From the NCBI RefSeq assembly GCF_024160875.1, contig NZ_JAIULA010000013.1:1-64000 (forward strand): a stretch of 64,000 nt of DNA, in the 5' to 3' direction. Below, piece after piece: positions 25,335-38,969 of the stretch (its first letter is position 1; every line of letters begins with the position of its first letter). The stretch is from Ligilactobacillus ubinensis. GTDB taxonomy: Bacteria > Bacillota > Bacilli > Lactobacillales > Lactobacillaceae. Below the pieces are notes generated by a model. That model searched no databases and was not told where the DNA came from. It worked only from the letters and a program-made list of their open reading frames with translations. The position numbers and the translations under genes are program-made.

Positions 25335-26132
25335 GTGAATTTTAGGAAAATTATTTGGATTTTTTTTGTTGCTTTTATTATCCTTGATGTATTTTTAGTT
25401 TATTCTTATATGCAACAAAACGACCTTGTGGATTCAACAACCAATACGGTAACAACTAATTCGGTTAGCTCAATAATGAAAAGTATTCGTAATGATCAGA
25501 TAACAACTGGCAAGCTTTCCGCAACTACGGAACAAGGATATTATGTAGCTAGTTCGAATAACTCTGATTTACGCGATAAAGCATCACAATTGAAGTATTC
25601 TGATTGGACATATTCAAACCATAAACTAAGCGTGACATTTGCTACGTTGATTAGAGTATCTAACAAAAATCCACAAAAGATTATCAATAATTTACTTAAA
25701 GACTCAAGTCAAGTAATTCATGGTAAAGACTATAAATATCTAAAAACGTTATCTAGTAGTTCGCAAATCGTTTATGCACAGCAAGTGTATGGAATTCCGG
25801 TTTATTCGAGTGTCGGACAAATTAAATTCACTATAAAAAATGGGTATATAACAGGTTATACACAAAGTTATCTAAGTAATGTTCAAGCATTACGGGAAAA
25901 GAAAACAATAATCAGCCAACAACGAGCTTTGATATGGCTGTACCAGTATAATAAGATTCCAAGCAGTTCTACGATAGAGTGGAGTGCACTAGGTTATACA
26001 AAATTATTGTCGGTAAATAATAGTACAATCTATATACCAACGTGGAATTTTTATATTCGTAATAATTCAGCAGAGAGTTACTATTATCGCAGAATCAATG
26101 CTTTTACAGGGGCAGTTATGGAAGATCAATAG
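25335..26132 (+). CDS. walI: WalRK regulatory membrane protein WalI (YycI)
   Basis: Second single-pass regulator of the Wal system, 265 residues, with a membrane helix at about 5-24 and an extracytoplasmic domain. GTG 25335 is the start, after AGGAGGA. DYKYLKTLSSSSQIVYAQQVYGIPVYSSVGQI is the conserved YycI core. A strong terminator at 26210-26260 follows, so in this genome the operon ends here rather than running on into walJ. Confidence 0.9.
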   Translation: MNFRKIIWIFFVAFIILDVFLVYSYMQQNDLVDSTTNTVTTNSVSSIMKSIRNDQITTGKLSATTEQGYYVASSNNSDLRDKASQLKYSDWTYSNHKLSVTFATLIRVSNKNPQKIINNLLKDSSQVIHGKDYKYLKTLSSSSQIVYAQQVYGIPVYSSVGQIKFTIKNGYITGYTQSYLSNVQALREKKTIISQQRALIWLYQYNKIPSSSTIEWSALGYTKLLSVNNSTIYIPTWNFYIRNNSAESYYYRRINAFTGAVMEDQ

Positions 26133-26209
26133 TTCTATAAAAAGCCCAGTAGCAAGTAGTGTTAATAGATTAAATAATTAGTTTTTACCTTAAATATTCA
26201 TAGTTGCTA

Positions 26210-26260
26210 TTAAGCTCATAAATTTCTTGATTTTTTGAAATTTATGGGCTTAATTTTATT
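26210..26260 (+). terminator. Terminator after walI
   Basis: A 17-bp stem (26210-26226 with 26237-26253, one G-T wobble) followed by TTTTATT. It separates walRKHI from the beta-glucoside genes. Confidence 0.85.
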
Positions 26261-26620
26261 CTTGTTAAATGAAAATTGGCAAAATAGTAATTTTTGCAAC
26301 TATTTTCAACTTGGAACGTATTTATTCAGTTGAAATGATTGATAAATTTTTTCATCCTAGAATGGCCGGAAGTTGCCTAAAAAACTTATAGATCAATTCT
26401 TTGTAGATATAATATATATTTAGTTTAGGATAAATATGCTGTCCGATGTAAATAACTTTTCCAGTATAAAAATTCAAAAGAGCAAAATGTCAGGACTTAA
26501 AATGGCTTTGTTAGCCAGAAAGTAATGTTGTAAGAAATTAATTAAGTTATAAGCAAATTCACTTATAACGGGGTGATGGATAAGAAAATTTTGACTTTTT
26601 TGAAAATTAGTTCAAAGAAA
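26261..26620 (+). other. AT-rich intergenic region before the beta-glucoside PTS
   Basis: No ribonucleic-antiterminator (LicT/BglG-type) sequence and no regulator gene is visible. The region carries several TGGCAA-like half sites (for example near 26276 and 26622) that resemble the palindrome at 26621-26638. Confidence 0.4.
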
Positions 26621-26638
26621 AATGGCAATTTTGCCATT
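26621..26638. promoter_or_regulatory. Palindrome abutting the PTS promoter
   Basis: AATGGCAA and TTGCCATT, 8-bp perfect arms with a 2-base centre. It touches the -35 box, so it is a candidate repressor operator. Confidence 0.55.
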
Positions 26639-26665
26639 GACAGCGATTCCACTGCCTGTTATGCT
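26637..26665 (+). promoter_or_regulatory. Predicted promoter of the beta-glucoside PTS gene
   Basis: Consensus TTGACA and TATGCT with a 17-base spacer, about 65 bases upstream of the start codon. Confidence 0.7.
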
Positions 26666-26729
26666 TATCTTGTGGAAAAATTACTATGGTTAAATGGCAA
26701 AATTATCGAAGGGGAAGGAACTGTGATAT

Positions 26730-30081
<3,352 letters not shown>

Positions 30082-30096
30082 ATTAATGATTTCAAA

Positions 30097-30127
30097 GATG
30101 CTAATATTAACGATTAGCACCTTTTTT
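30097..30127 (+). terminator. Terminator after the first GH1 gene
   Basis: TGCTAAT at 30099-30105 pairs with ATTAGCA at 30113-30119, followed by six T. Confidence 0.8.
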
Positions 30128-30429
30128 GACGTAGACTTTAAATATACTTATAAAAATGGGAGACTAAACAAAATTGTAATTCATAGTTAATAGAAAATTT
30201 GGTAATATCCAATTCTCAAGAAATTATATTATGTGGAAATTTCAAGACAAGTAATTTTATGATTGCACATATTAAAATTATATTAAAGTATCAGGACTAT
30301 AGTAATGCTTACTTTTAATGCTCGCTTTGTTATTATCGTGGTAATACAGTGCTATCTTTAAGGAATTATAGAACTTGCCAAATGGAAAATGAAAGAGCAC
30401 CTGTCTGTTAATCTATGAAGTAACGATGG
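30128..30429 (+). other. AT-rich intergenic region before the second GH1 gene
   Basis: No open frame with a ribosome binding site. ACTTGCCAAATGG near 30373 shares the TTGCCA half site of the PTS operator candidate, which would fit common regulation, but it lacks a second clear half. Confidence 0.35.
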
Positions 30430-30435
30430 TATAAT
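30427..30435 (+). promoter_or_regulatory. Extended -10 box of the second GH1 gene
   Basis: TGGTATAAT, an extended -10 element (TGnTATAAT), 36 bases before the start codon. The -35 match is weak (TGTTAA near 30406). Confidence 0.5.
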
Positions 30436-30459
30436 CAAAATGAATATTCATAGCTATAA

Positions 30460-31941
<1,482 letters not shown>

Positions 31942-32020
31942 CAATATTAAATAAGATGAAATTTATGCGCTAAATTGTTATTATGAAGAAGATAGATATT
32001 TTTGAAGGAGATAATAATTA

Positions 32021-32836
32021 ATGGCGCAAGAAAAAAAAGATGATGCGTTAAAGATTAGTGTGCTTGCTAGTGGAAGCAGCGGAAACGTAACCTATATTGA
32101 AACTCCTAAACATAAGGTATTAGTGGATGCAGGTCTTTCAGGTAAAAAAATTGAAAAACTGATGGGGTCAATTGGACGAACACTAAAAGATGTAGATAGT
32201 CTTTTTGTAACGCATGAGCATACTGATCATATTCAAGGAGTGGGGGTACTAGCACGGCGTTATGGACTGGATGTTTATGCAAATGAACTAACATGGCAAG
32301 CCATGCTACCCAAAATTGGGAAAGTTCCCACTGAGCAACGACATTTATTTGATATGGGGACAACCAAAAGTCTCGATGACTTAGATGTGATAAGCTACGG
32401 TGTTTCCCACGATGCTGTAGCACCTCAATTTTACGAATTTCATCATGCTGGTAAGTCGTTTGTAATTTTAACAGATACTGGCTATGTGTCAGAAAACGTA
32501 CGTGGTATTATAAGCGATGCAAATGCCTATTTGTTCGAGTGTAATCACGATACAGAAATGTTGCGGGTTGGAAGTTATCCATGGGAGTTAAAGCAGCGAA
32601 TCTTGGGTGATAAAGGTCATTTATCTAATAGTGATGGCGCTAATGCAATGATGGATGTAATTGGTAATCATACCAAAAAAATTTATTTAGGCCATTTAAG
32701 TCGTGAAAATAACATGAAACCTCTAGCGCATATGACTGTGGCCTCTTTAATGAAACAAAATGATTTAGGGGTAGGACATGATTTCAATATCTATGACACG
32801 GATCCTCAAGAAGCAACACCGCTGATAGACTTGTAG
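32021..32836 (+). CDS. walJ: Metallo-beta-lactamase-fold nuclease WalJ (YycJ/VicX)
   Basis: MBL-fold hydrolase of 271 residues with the metal-binding motif THEHTDHIQG near 63-72, early SVLASGSSGN, and LTDTGYVS near 150. Homologues in Bacillus are 5'-3' exonucleases implicated in genome maintenance and are usually the last gene of the wal operon. AAGGAG precedes the ATG. Here it is separated from walI by about 5.9 kb of beta-glucoside genes, so it must be transcribed from another promoter or by read-through from the GH1 gene. Confidence 0.92.
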   Translation: MAQEKKDDALKISVLASGSSGNVTYIETPKHKVLVDAGLSGKKIEKLMGSIGRTLKDVDSLFVTHEHTDHIQGVGVLARRYGLDVYANELTWQAMLPKIGKVPTEQRHLFDMGTTKSLDDLDVISYGVSHDAVAPQFYEFHHAGKSFVILTDTGYVSENVRGIISDANAYLFECNHDTEMLRVGSYPWELKQRILGDKGHLSNSDGANAMMDVIGNHTKKIYLGHLSRENNMKPLAHMTVASLMKQNDLGVGHDFNIYDTDPQEATPLIDL

Positions 32837-32942
32837 TAGTTTCAGCAGTTAAATATTTAAGTTACCATTATATTCAAGAAAATTTCATAACTTCTAGCTA
32901 AAATAAACTTAATATTATAAAAGATGGAAGGGGAATTGATGC

Positions 32943-34259
32943 ATGGATGAAGATGATAAGAAATTAAACGAAACGGTAGTTGAAAATGAGCAAGAAACTA
33001 CTGATGGAAGCAATAAGCGACCACCTCGCAAAAAATGGTCATCTCTGACAAAAACATTCATAATTGCACTGATTGCAGGGTTAATAGGTGGAGGAATTGC
33101 TGTTGGTGGATATGTACTTTATCAAAATAACAGTGATACTGCCGAAAATAGTCAAGGGACGACGACAGTAAGTAACGTTAAGGTTAATGTTAGTACGCAG
33201 GCCACTAAAGCCTATAATAAAATAAAGCATGCTGTTGTAACAGTTGAAGCCTATGAAAAATCATCGTCATCGGATTCTTTATTCGGGTATAGTGATGGAG
33301 ATTCATCATCAACAACTTCAGAAAGTGAAGGCTCAGGTGTTATCTATAAAAAATCTAACAATACAGCTTTTATTGTGACTAACAATCATGTAATTTCGGG
33401 TGCAGATAGCTATTATGTTCTGTTATACAGTGGCAAGCGAGTTAAAGCTAAATTAGTAGGGCATGATTCAGTATCTGATTTAGCGGTATTGAAGATTAAT
33501 GCAAAATATGTAACGCAAACAGCTACATTTGGCAACTCAGATAACATTAAAGTTGGCGAAACAGCATTAGCTATTGGCTCACCAATGGGTTCAGAATATG
33601 CTAGTTCACTAACAGAAGGAATAATTTCAGCTAAGAAACGCACGATTGATATTACAAACAGTTCAGGTGAAACAACCGGTCAGGCAACAGTAATCCAAAC
33701 AGATGCGGCGATTAATTCGGGTAATTCAGGTGGTCCTTTAATTAATTTAGCGGGCCAAGTTGTTGGAATTAACTCAATGAAACTATCATCTAGTTCAAGT
33801 ACAAGTTCAAGTAGTAGCAGTAGTTCTGTCGAAGGAATGGGATTTGCAATTCCAAGTAATGAAGTTGTTACGATTATTAATCAGTTAGTAAAAAATGGTA
33901 AGGTTTCTCGACCAGCATTAGGAATATCAACGATTGACTTAGATTATGTATCAGATGATGCACAGAAAAATACATTGAAATTACCTACTAGTGTCTCAAG
34001 TGGTGTAGTTGTTATGAAAGTTAGTTCAAGTTCACCACTAAAAGGTGTTGTCTCTAAATATGATGTAATTGTTAGTTTAGGTGGTAAAAAGGTAACGGGA
34101 ATATCAAGTCTAAAGACAGCGTTGTATTCACATAAAGTTGGAAGTACTGTAACCATTAAATACTACCATGATGGAAGCTTAAAGACCTCACAGGTAACAT
34201 TATCACTTGAGGCAACTGATTCAAATACAACTACCACAACATCAGAATCAGGCAATTAG
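32943..34259 (+). CDS. htrA: Membrane-anchored serine protease HtrA (DegP family)
   Basis: Surface quality-control protease of 438 residues: acidic cytoplasmic N-terminus, one membrane helix (about 38-58), a trypsin-like domain with catalytic H149 (NNHVISG), D179 (SDLAVLKI) and S262 (GNSGGPL), and a C-terminal PDZ domain (about 325-425). A serine-rich stretch follows the active-site serine (about 280-297), and the C-terminus is Thr/Ser-rich. GGAAGGGG precedes the ATG. It lies between walJ and rlmH, the usual lactobacillar order. Confidence 0.95.
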   Translation: MDEDDKKLNETVVENEQETTDGSNKRPPRKKWSSLTKTFIIALIAGLIGGGIAVGGYVLYQNNSDTAENSQGTTTVSNVKVNVSTQATKAYNKIKHAVVTVEAYEKSSSSDSLFGYSDGDSSSTTSESEGSGVIYKKSNNTAFIVTNNHVISGADSYYVLLYSGKRVKAKLVGHDSVSDLAVLKINAKYVTQTATFGNSDNIKVGETALAIGSPMGSEYASSLTEGIISAKKRTIDITNSSGETTGQATVIQTDAAINSGNSGGPLINLAGQVVGINSMKLSSSSSTSSSSSSSSVEGMGFAIPSNEVVTIINQLVKNGKVSRPALGISTIDLDYVSDDAQKNTLKLPTSVSSGVVVMKVSSSSPLKGVVSKYDVIVSLGGKKVTGISSLKTALYSHKVGSTVTIKYYHDGSLKTSQVTLSLEATDSNTTTTTSESGN

Positions 34260-34267
34260 AAATGAGT

Positions 34268-34310
34268 AAAAAACAAATCAATTTGAACTAAAAAATTGAT
34301 TTGTTTTTTC
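34268..34310 (+). terminator. htrA terminator
   Basis: AAAAAACAAATCAAT pairs with ATTGATTTGTTTTTT; the 3' arm ends in a T-run. Confidence 0.85.
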
Positions 34311-34352
34311 GTGTTCTAGATAATGTATAAAAATTAAGAATAGCTAAAGAAC

Positions 34353-34571
34353 TTATCCACAGAAATGATTTACCCTGTGTATAAGCCTGTGAATTACCTT
34401 GGAAATAAAGGCTGAATCTATTGATATTAAAGGGTAAAATGAAAATGTTAAGAAAGAGTGTTGATTAACAAGCGTTGTGGATAACTTTAGGAAAATGATG
34501 TCCAGATGTTGCTACAAAAGGATGTTTGCAACAAGATATTGTAGCTAGCCTGTGGATAATCCTGTGGATAA
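34353..34571. other. Cluster of DnaA boxes upstream of rlmH
   Basis: Four perfect TTATCCACA boxes, one on the plus strand (34353-34361) and three on the minus strand (34476-34484, 34551-34559, 34563-34571), plus one TTATACACA variant (34376-34384) and a weaker site at 34388-34396. The last two perfect boxes start 12 bases apart. This is far above chance for 220 bases and marks a DnaA-binding region, perhaps a reservoir, a regulatory site, or part of an origin. Confidence 0.8.
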
Positions 34572-34589
34572 ATTAGAAGGGAAAAATGA

Positions 34590-35069
34590 ATGAATATAAA
34601 AATTGTTTGTGTAGGTAAGTTAAAGGAAAAATACTTAAAACAAGGAATTTCCGAATATGCTAAAAGATTAACCAAATTTTGTAAATTTGAAATAATTGAA
34701 GTCCCAGACGAAAAAGCACCCGAAAAATTAAGCTCAGCTGAAATGGAGGGCGTAAAAACTAAGGAAGGAATCCGAATAATAGATAAACTTAAAGATAAGG
34801 AATATGTCTATGCTCTTGCTATCGAAGGTCAGGAACGTTCTTCTGAAGAATTTGCACAGGAATTAGCGAATTTAGCAACATACGGTCATAGTGATTTAGC
34901 CTTTGTTATTGGTGGATCATTAGGCTTAAGCAAGGCAGTGATGCAACGTTCCAACGCCCAAATATCATTTGGAAGATTTACACTGCCGCATCAGTTAATG
35001 CGAATGGTATTAACAGAACAGATTTACCGGGGCTTTATGATTAATGCAGGCAGTCCGTATCATAAGTGA
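34590..35069 (+). CDS. rlmH: 23S rRNA pseudouridine-1915 N3-methyltransferase RlmH
   Basis: SPOUT-family methyltransferase of 159 residues acting on assembled ribosomes. Conserved blocks are [13 protein letters not shown] at the N-terminus, [10 protein letters not shown] near 107-116 (the knotted SAM-binding loop), and the C-terminal [25 protein letters not shown] precedes the ATG. Its promoter region overlaps the DnaA-box cluster, so DnaA binding may affect its expression. A bidirectional terminator follows. Confidence 0.97.
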   Translation: MNIKIVCVGKLKEKYLKQGISEYAKRLTKFCKFEIIEVPDEKAPEKLSSAEMEGVKTKEGIRIIDKLKDKEYVYALAIEGQERSSEEFAQELANLATYGHSDLAFVIGGSLGLSKAVMQRSNAQISFGRFTLPHQLMRMVLTEQIYRGFMINAGSPYHK

Positions 35070-35114
35070 GATATAAAGCTTTAGTATGTTTTAATCTATA
35101 GCATAAGTGAACAG

Positions 35115-35152
35115 TAAAAAAGCCTATTCAAAAATTTCGAATAGGCTTTTTA
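35115..35152. terminator. Bidirectional terminator between rlmH and the membrane protein
   Basis: AAAAAGCCTATTC pairs with GAATAGGCTTTTT around AAAAATTTC, with A/T-runs on both sides. Confidence 0.9.
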
Positions 35153-35162
35153 CAATAATAAC

Positions 35163-35657
35163 TTAGAAGAACAATGGAATAATATAGATTAATAAACTAA
35201 CGATACCAACAATTATTGTTCCACGTTTATTTTTATTGGAATAAAAGAAGTACAGGCCAACTAATAAAAAGGCACTTAAAACAGTAAAAGGTGCACTGCC
35301 TGAATAATTGAAAATAATAGCGGCTAAAGCACCTATTCCAGCGGCAATAATGGTTGAAACAATTATCGCCATAAATAATTCATTACCAGGTTTTTCCTTA
35401 TTAATGAATCTTAGGACGAGGTAAAAAATAGCATATTCAACCAAAAAGATGATTAAAGAAGCAATAACAGCAGAACCTAAAATATAGAGCCATAAAGCAG
35501 CACCGTTAGTAGAAACATACTTTAGCATCGCTTTAATAGTTTTTTCTTTATTGGTAAATTCAATTAGCGCGTAGCTGTTTAGTGTTTCAACTAGTAACAT
35601 TAAAACGATGAATAGAATACGAAGTGCTAAGGGGAGTTTTTTATTAACAGAGAGCAT
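35163..35657 (-). CDS. Membrane protein of unknown function, 164 aa
   Basis: Integral membrane protein with about five hydrophobic segments. ATG 35657 is chosen because GAAAGGAA precedes it by about 6 bases; the frame is open upstream but has no ribosome binding site. The N-terminal ALRILFIVLMLLVETLNSYALIEF resembles a signal-anchor helix, and the C-terminal YFFYSNKNKRGTIIVGIVSLL contains a short basic loop. I do not recognise the family. It lies downstream of, and on the same strand as, the deoxyribosyltransferase gene, 68 bases apart. Confidence 0.65.
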   Translation of the reverse strand: MLSVNKKLPLALRILFIVLMLLVETLNSYALIEFTNKEKTIKAMLKYVSTNGAALWLYILGSAVIASLIIFLVEYAIFYLVLRFINKEKPGNELFMAIIVSTIIAAGIGALAAIIFNYSGSAPFTVLSAFLLVGLYFFYSNKNKRGTIIVGIVSLLIYIIPLFF

Positions 35658-35725
35658 AATAATTCCTTTCCTGATGTGTGTGAAGTGAAACAAGCATGGT
35701 GTCTTAACTTAGAGTCCCAATATTT

Positions 35726-36196
35726 CTAAATGACAGGGCGATCAGTAACAAAAGCAGGCATTAATTCATCAAAATCATAGTTTGATAATGCAGTTAAACC
35801 GTTTTTGTTAACATCGAAGTAAGCAGTCATAGCTTGACGAATCATGAGATTTATTTCTTTTTCAGGATCAAATTGAACAATAATGATAGGAGTTCGCGTG
35901 CCATAAGCAAAACCAATTTCAAAAGCTGTACCTGAATCAGCCTCATTATCACTATCTTCAAGTTTATAATCAATAATTGCAACAACAGCATCAGCTTTGA
36001 CAATTTGAGATGTGTCCAGTCCAAAAGCGGCTTTCTGCCATTCTAATGTGCCAAACTCAGCATTTTTATAGGAATGTTTAGCTGGTTCAAAAACATTTGC
36101 GACAGTTGGGTTTTGTTCTAAAGCATGTTTAACGGCAGAAATTCGATTATTTTGCGCGTCATTGAAAAAAGGTGCGGCTAAATAAATTTTGTTCAT
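35726..36196 (-). CDS. ntd: Nucleoside 2-deoxyribosyltransferase
   Basis: Cytoplasmic enzyme that exchanges bases between deoxynucleosides, central to nucleoside salvage in lactobacilli. The 156 residues have family length. The N-terminal IYLAAPFFNDAQ, a central DAVVAIIDY with the substrate-binding aspartates, and SGTAFEIGFAYG with the catalytic glutamate are all present. I start at ATG 36196, after TGAGGAAT. It is divergent from a deoxynucleoside kinase gene with which it shares function. Confidence 0.92.
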   Translation of the reverse strand: MNKIYLAAPFFNDAQNNRISAVKHALEQNPTVANVFEPAKHSYKNAEFGTLEWQKAAFGLDTSQIVKADAVVAIIDYKLEDSDNEADSGTAFEIGFAYGTRTPIIIVQFDPEKEINLMIRQAMTAYFDVNKNGLTALSNYDFDELMPAFVTDRPVI

Positions 36197-36392
36197 AATT
36201 AAATTCCTCACTGACTATATGTAGTATGTTAAGACGATAAAAATACAATATCTAGAAAATAAAACTTTATTTTTTCCAAAATAACGGGTATTATATTGGA
36301 AGTAACTACTTTGATATTATACATTATATATAGTATTTATTGAATGGTAGAAGAGGATATTTTCTTAACACGGAAAGGATGTTTCAGTCATT

Positions 36393-37124
36393 TTGATTAC
36401 ATTAGCAGGAATAATTGGTTCGGGGAAATCAAGTTTAACAAAAATTTTAGCAGGAGAACTAGGGACAAAGGCATACTACGAACCTGTTGAGGATAACCCT
36501 GTTTTACCAATTTTTTATAAAGGAAATGAAATTGCGGCAAAAAAGCGAGCAGCTGGTGAAAAAGACGCTACTAATCCGTATGCTTATTTATTACAAACTT
36601 TCTTTTTGAATCGCCGTTTCAAAATGATTAAAGAAGCTATGGTAGAAGATAATAATATCTTAGACCGCTCGATTTACGAAGATGCTATTTTTATGAAGAT
36701 GAATACAGACATGGGAAATGCGACTAAAGTGGAATATGATATATACCAGAGTCTCTTACAAAATATGCTAGAAGAGTTACCATATGCCGCACATAAAAAA
36801 TCTCCAGACTTAATGATTGCGATTAAAGTTTCATATGAAACAATGATTAAGCGAATTGAAAAGCGTGGTCGTGATTATGAACAGATTCAAGAAGATCCTT
36901 CATTAGTAACATACTATCAACGACTACTTAGCTACTATGATACATGGATGGCAGAATATGATGTTTCACCACTATTAATAATTGATGGTGATAAGTATGA
37001 TTTTGTAGCCAACAAGGAAGACCGCGTAGAGATTCTTGAAATGATTGAAGATAAACTATCTGAACTGGGTAATCTTTCTAAAGAAAAGGTACTAAGTTTA
37101 AAAGAACGGCATCAAAGAAATTAA
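36393..37124 (+). CDS. Deoxynucleoside kinase (deoxyadenosine/deoxyguanosine kinase type)
   Basis: Cytoplasmic kinase making deoxynucleoside monophosphates; lactobacilli use paired dAK/dGK enzymes. The 243 residues begin at TTG 36393 (MITLAGIIGSGKSSL) with the P-loop at 6-14. AAAGGA lies 13 bases upstream, a rather long spacing, and no other in-frame start fits. ILDRSIYED near 90 is the ERS-like catalytic region and KRIEKRGRDYEQ the lid. The C-terminal extension of about 25 charged residues goes past the typical 215-225 residue size. Only one kinase is present here. Confidence 0.9.
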   Translation: MITLAGIIGSGKSSLTKILAGELGTKAYYEPVEDNPVLPIFYKGNEIAAKKRAAGEKDATNPYAYLLQTFFLNRRFKMIKEAMVEDNNILDRSIYEDAIFMKMNTDMGNATKVEYDIYQSLLQNMLEELPYAAHKKSPDLMIAIKVSYETMIKRIEKRGRDYEQIQEDPSLVTYYQRLLSYYDTWMAEYDVSPLLIIDGDKYDFVANKEDRVEILEMIEDKLSELGNLSKEKVLSLKERHQRN

Positions 37125-37132
37125 ATAATCGA

Positions 37133-37166
37133 CAAAAAAGCTGAGATAACAATCTCAGCCTTTTTG
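37133..37166 (+). terminator. Terminator after the deoxynucleoside kinase gene
   Basis: AAAAAAGCTGAGAT pairs with ATCTCAGCCTTTTT around AACA. Confidence 0.9.
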
Positions 37167-37327
37167 TATCTTCACAGATTAGTTTGTTAAAATATACGTC
37201 AAAAAGTAAGTAATTGCGCTAAATTTCAGAGTATTTAGTAGATAGCGGTAATCTCTTTTAGCAAGGACTCCGTAATATAGGCTTGTAACTTAGGGTTTAC
37301 TTTCATTTTTGAAATTTATTAATAAAA

Positions 37328-38689
37328 CTAAATCAAGCGGTGATTATGCCATTTTTTACCTCGAAAACGCCATAGAAAAATAAAACCACGAACGGCCCAT
37401 TCAAGAACCATGATAATCGCAATACCAGGTAAGCCAAATCCAAGTTTAATCCCAACGATGTAGCCACCTAAAACACGGAATAGCCACATAGTAATTAGAG
37501 AGACGATGGTTGTAAACTTACCATCGCCAGCTGCACGTAACGTAGATGGTAGGATAAAACTAAATGACCACACTAAAATATGCATTACCATAAAAATTAG
37601 ATAGATTTTAAAAATTGCAGGAATTAATTTAGGCGCAGGACTGAATAGCAAGATACCTTTATTGAATGAAATTATTAATAAGAAATCAACCAAGATAAAC
37701 GAAAGAATACCAAGACCTAAAAATGAGCGAGTGATTTTGCGAGCATCATGAATATTATGACGCCCAATACTTTGCCCAACGATTGGAACAAGTGCACTTG
37801 CCAAGGCGCTCGGAATAATTTCTGATAATGATGTCCATGAACCAGCAATTGCATTTGTGACAATGACACTGGTTCCTAAACTCACAATCATCATTTGGAT
37901 AATGATTTTACCGCCATTGAAGAAAAAGGATTCCGCAGCAAATGGAATACTAACAAGAACAACTTTGCGGACCATTGTCCAATCAATATGTAACATAGTT
38001 CGCATTTTTAAGTAAAACAAGCTACTTTGTCGCTTTAACATCAGTATTGCAAGGAATGCAGCGATCCAGCGCGAAATATTAAGTGAAATAATCATACCAA
38101 GAATTCCCATATGCAACCAAGTAATAAGAATAATGTTTAGTAAAAGATAAAGCATATTCATCAGTAAAGATAGTTGTAATGAACTTTTGGTGCGTCCGAT
38201 GCCGCGTAAACAGCCATTAGTGCCTTCAACAGTTGATTCAAAAGGATAGCTGAGCAATACGCCAATAAGGTACAGGCGTGAATTTGCCATAACAGCTGCT
38301 GAGGCATTACCAAACAGCAGGTTTAACAATACATTATGAAGCAAACCAAAAACAATGGCTAAAGCAGTTGCAATTAAAACGGCCCCAAACACCGTTCCAT
38401 TAACAACTCTGCTTAGCATATGTATTTCTTTGTGGCCATAGTATTGTGCGATTAGAACAGTTCCACCTAACCCAACAGCTACAAATATTTGAATTAGAAA
38501 AATGTTAATACTACCGACTGTATTAACCGCACTTATAGCAGCTTCACCAGATGAACTAATCATAGCTGTATTTAAAAAGTTAAAGCTGACCAAGAAAAAC
38601 TGATCAATAACGACTGGCCCAAGTAATGAGAAAACAAATTGATAGTCGAAACTTTCACTTGAAAAATATTTCTTAAGTAAGTGTTGCAT
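37328..38689 (-). CDS. MATE-family efflux transporter
   Basis: Cation-coupled multidrug/toxin exporter with about 12 hydrophobic segments in 453 residues. Two homologous halves are recognisable: GSINIFLIQIFVAVGLGGTVLIAQYYGHKE in the first and SLSEIIPSALASALVPIVGQSIGRHN in the second, the typical paired MATE motifs. I prefer ATG 38689 because an AGGATGGTG-like site precedes it; ATG 38698 has no room for one. Monocistronic. Substrate unknown. Confidence 0.88.
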   Translation of the reverse strand: MQHLLKKYFSSESFDYQFVFSLLGPVVIDQFFLVSFNFLNTAMISSSGEAAISAVNTVGSINIFLIQIFVAVGLGGTVLIAQYYGHKEIHMLSRVVNGTVFGAVLIATALAIVFGLLHNVLLNLLFGNASAAVMANSRLYLIGVLLSYPFESTVEGTNGCLRGIGRTKSSLQLSLLMNMLYLLLNIILITWLHMGILGMIISLNISRWIAAFLAILMLKRQSSLFYLKMRTMLHIDWTMVRKVVLVSIPFAAESFFFNGGKIIIQMMIVSLGTSVIVTNAIAGSWTSLSEIIPSALASALVPIVGQSIGRHNIHDARKITRSFLGLGILSFILVDFLLIISFNKGILLFSPAPKLIPAIFKIYLIFMVMHILVWSFSFILPSTLRAAGDGKFTTIVSLITMWLFRVLGGYIVGIKLGFGLPGIAIIMVLEWAVRGFIFLWRFRGKKWHNHRLI

Positions 38690-38969
38690 ATTCACCATCC
38701 TAACGTTAGTTTGTAGAGGGTGTAAGGAGTAACATGCTACGTGTTAAATACTCAGTGATAAAGCCGTACTCTGCTTACTTTTTTTTATTATACAGCAAAT
38801 TATAATAAAAGCACTTTATAAGATTGAGTATGGACTTAAAATGACATATAGACAGTTACCATGGAAATATGTAAAATATAAGGTTAAATAAAAATGAGAG
38901 TTGTACTTGAAGTTTTACATATATACAGCTATCATTAAAGTAGATAAATGAAGGGATAAGGTGATTAGA

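Noticed and set aside
33780-33835. Serine-codon-rich stretch in htrA as a slippage-prone repeat
   Set aside because: The codons vary (agt, tca, agc, tct), so it is a low-complexity linker rather than a simple DNA repeat.
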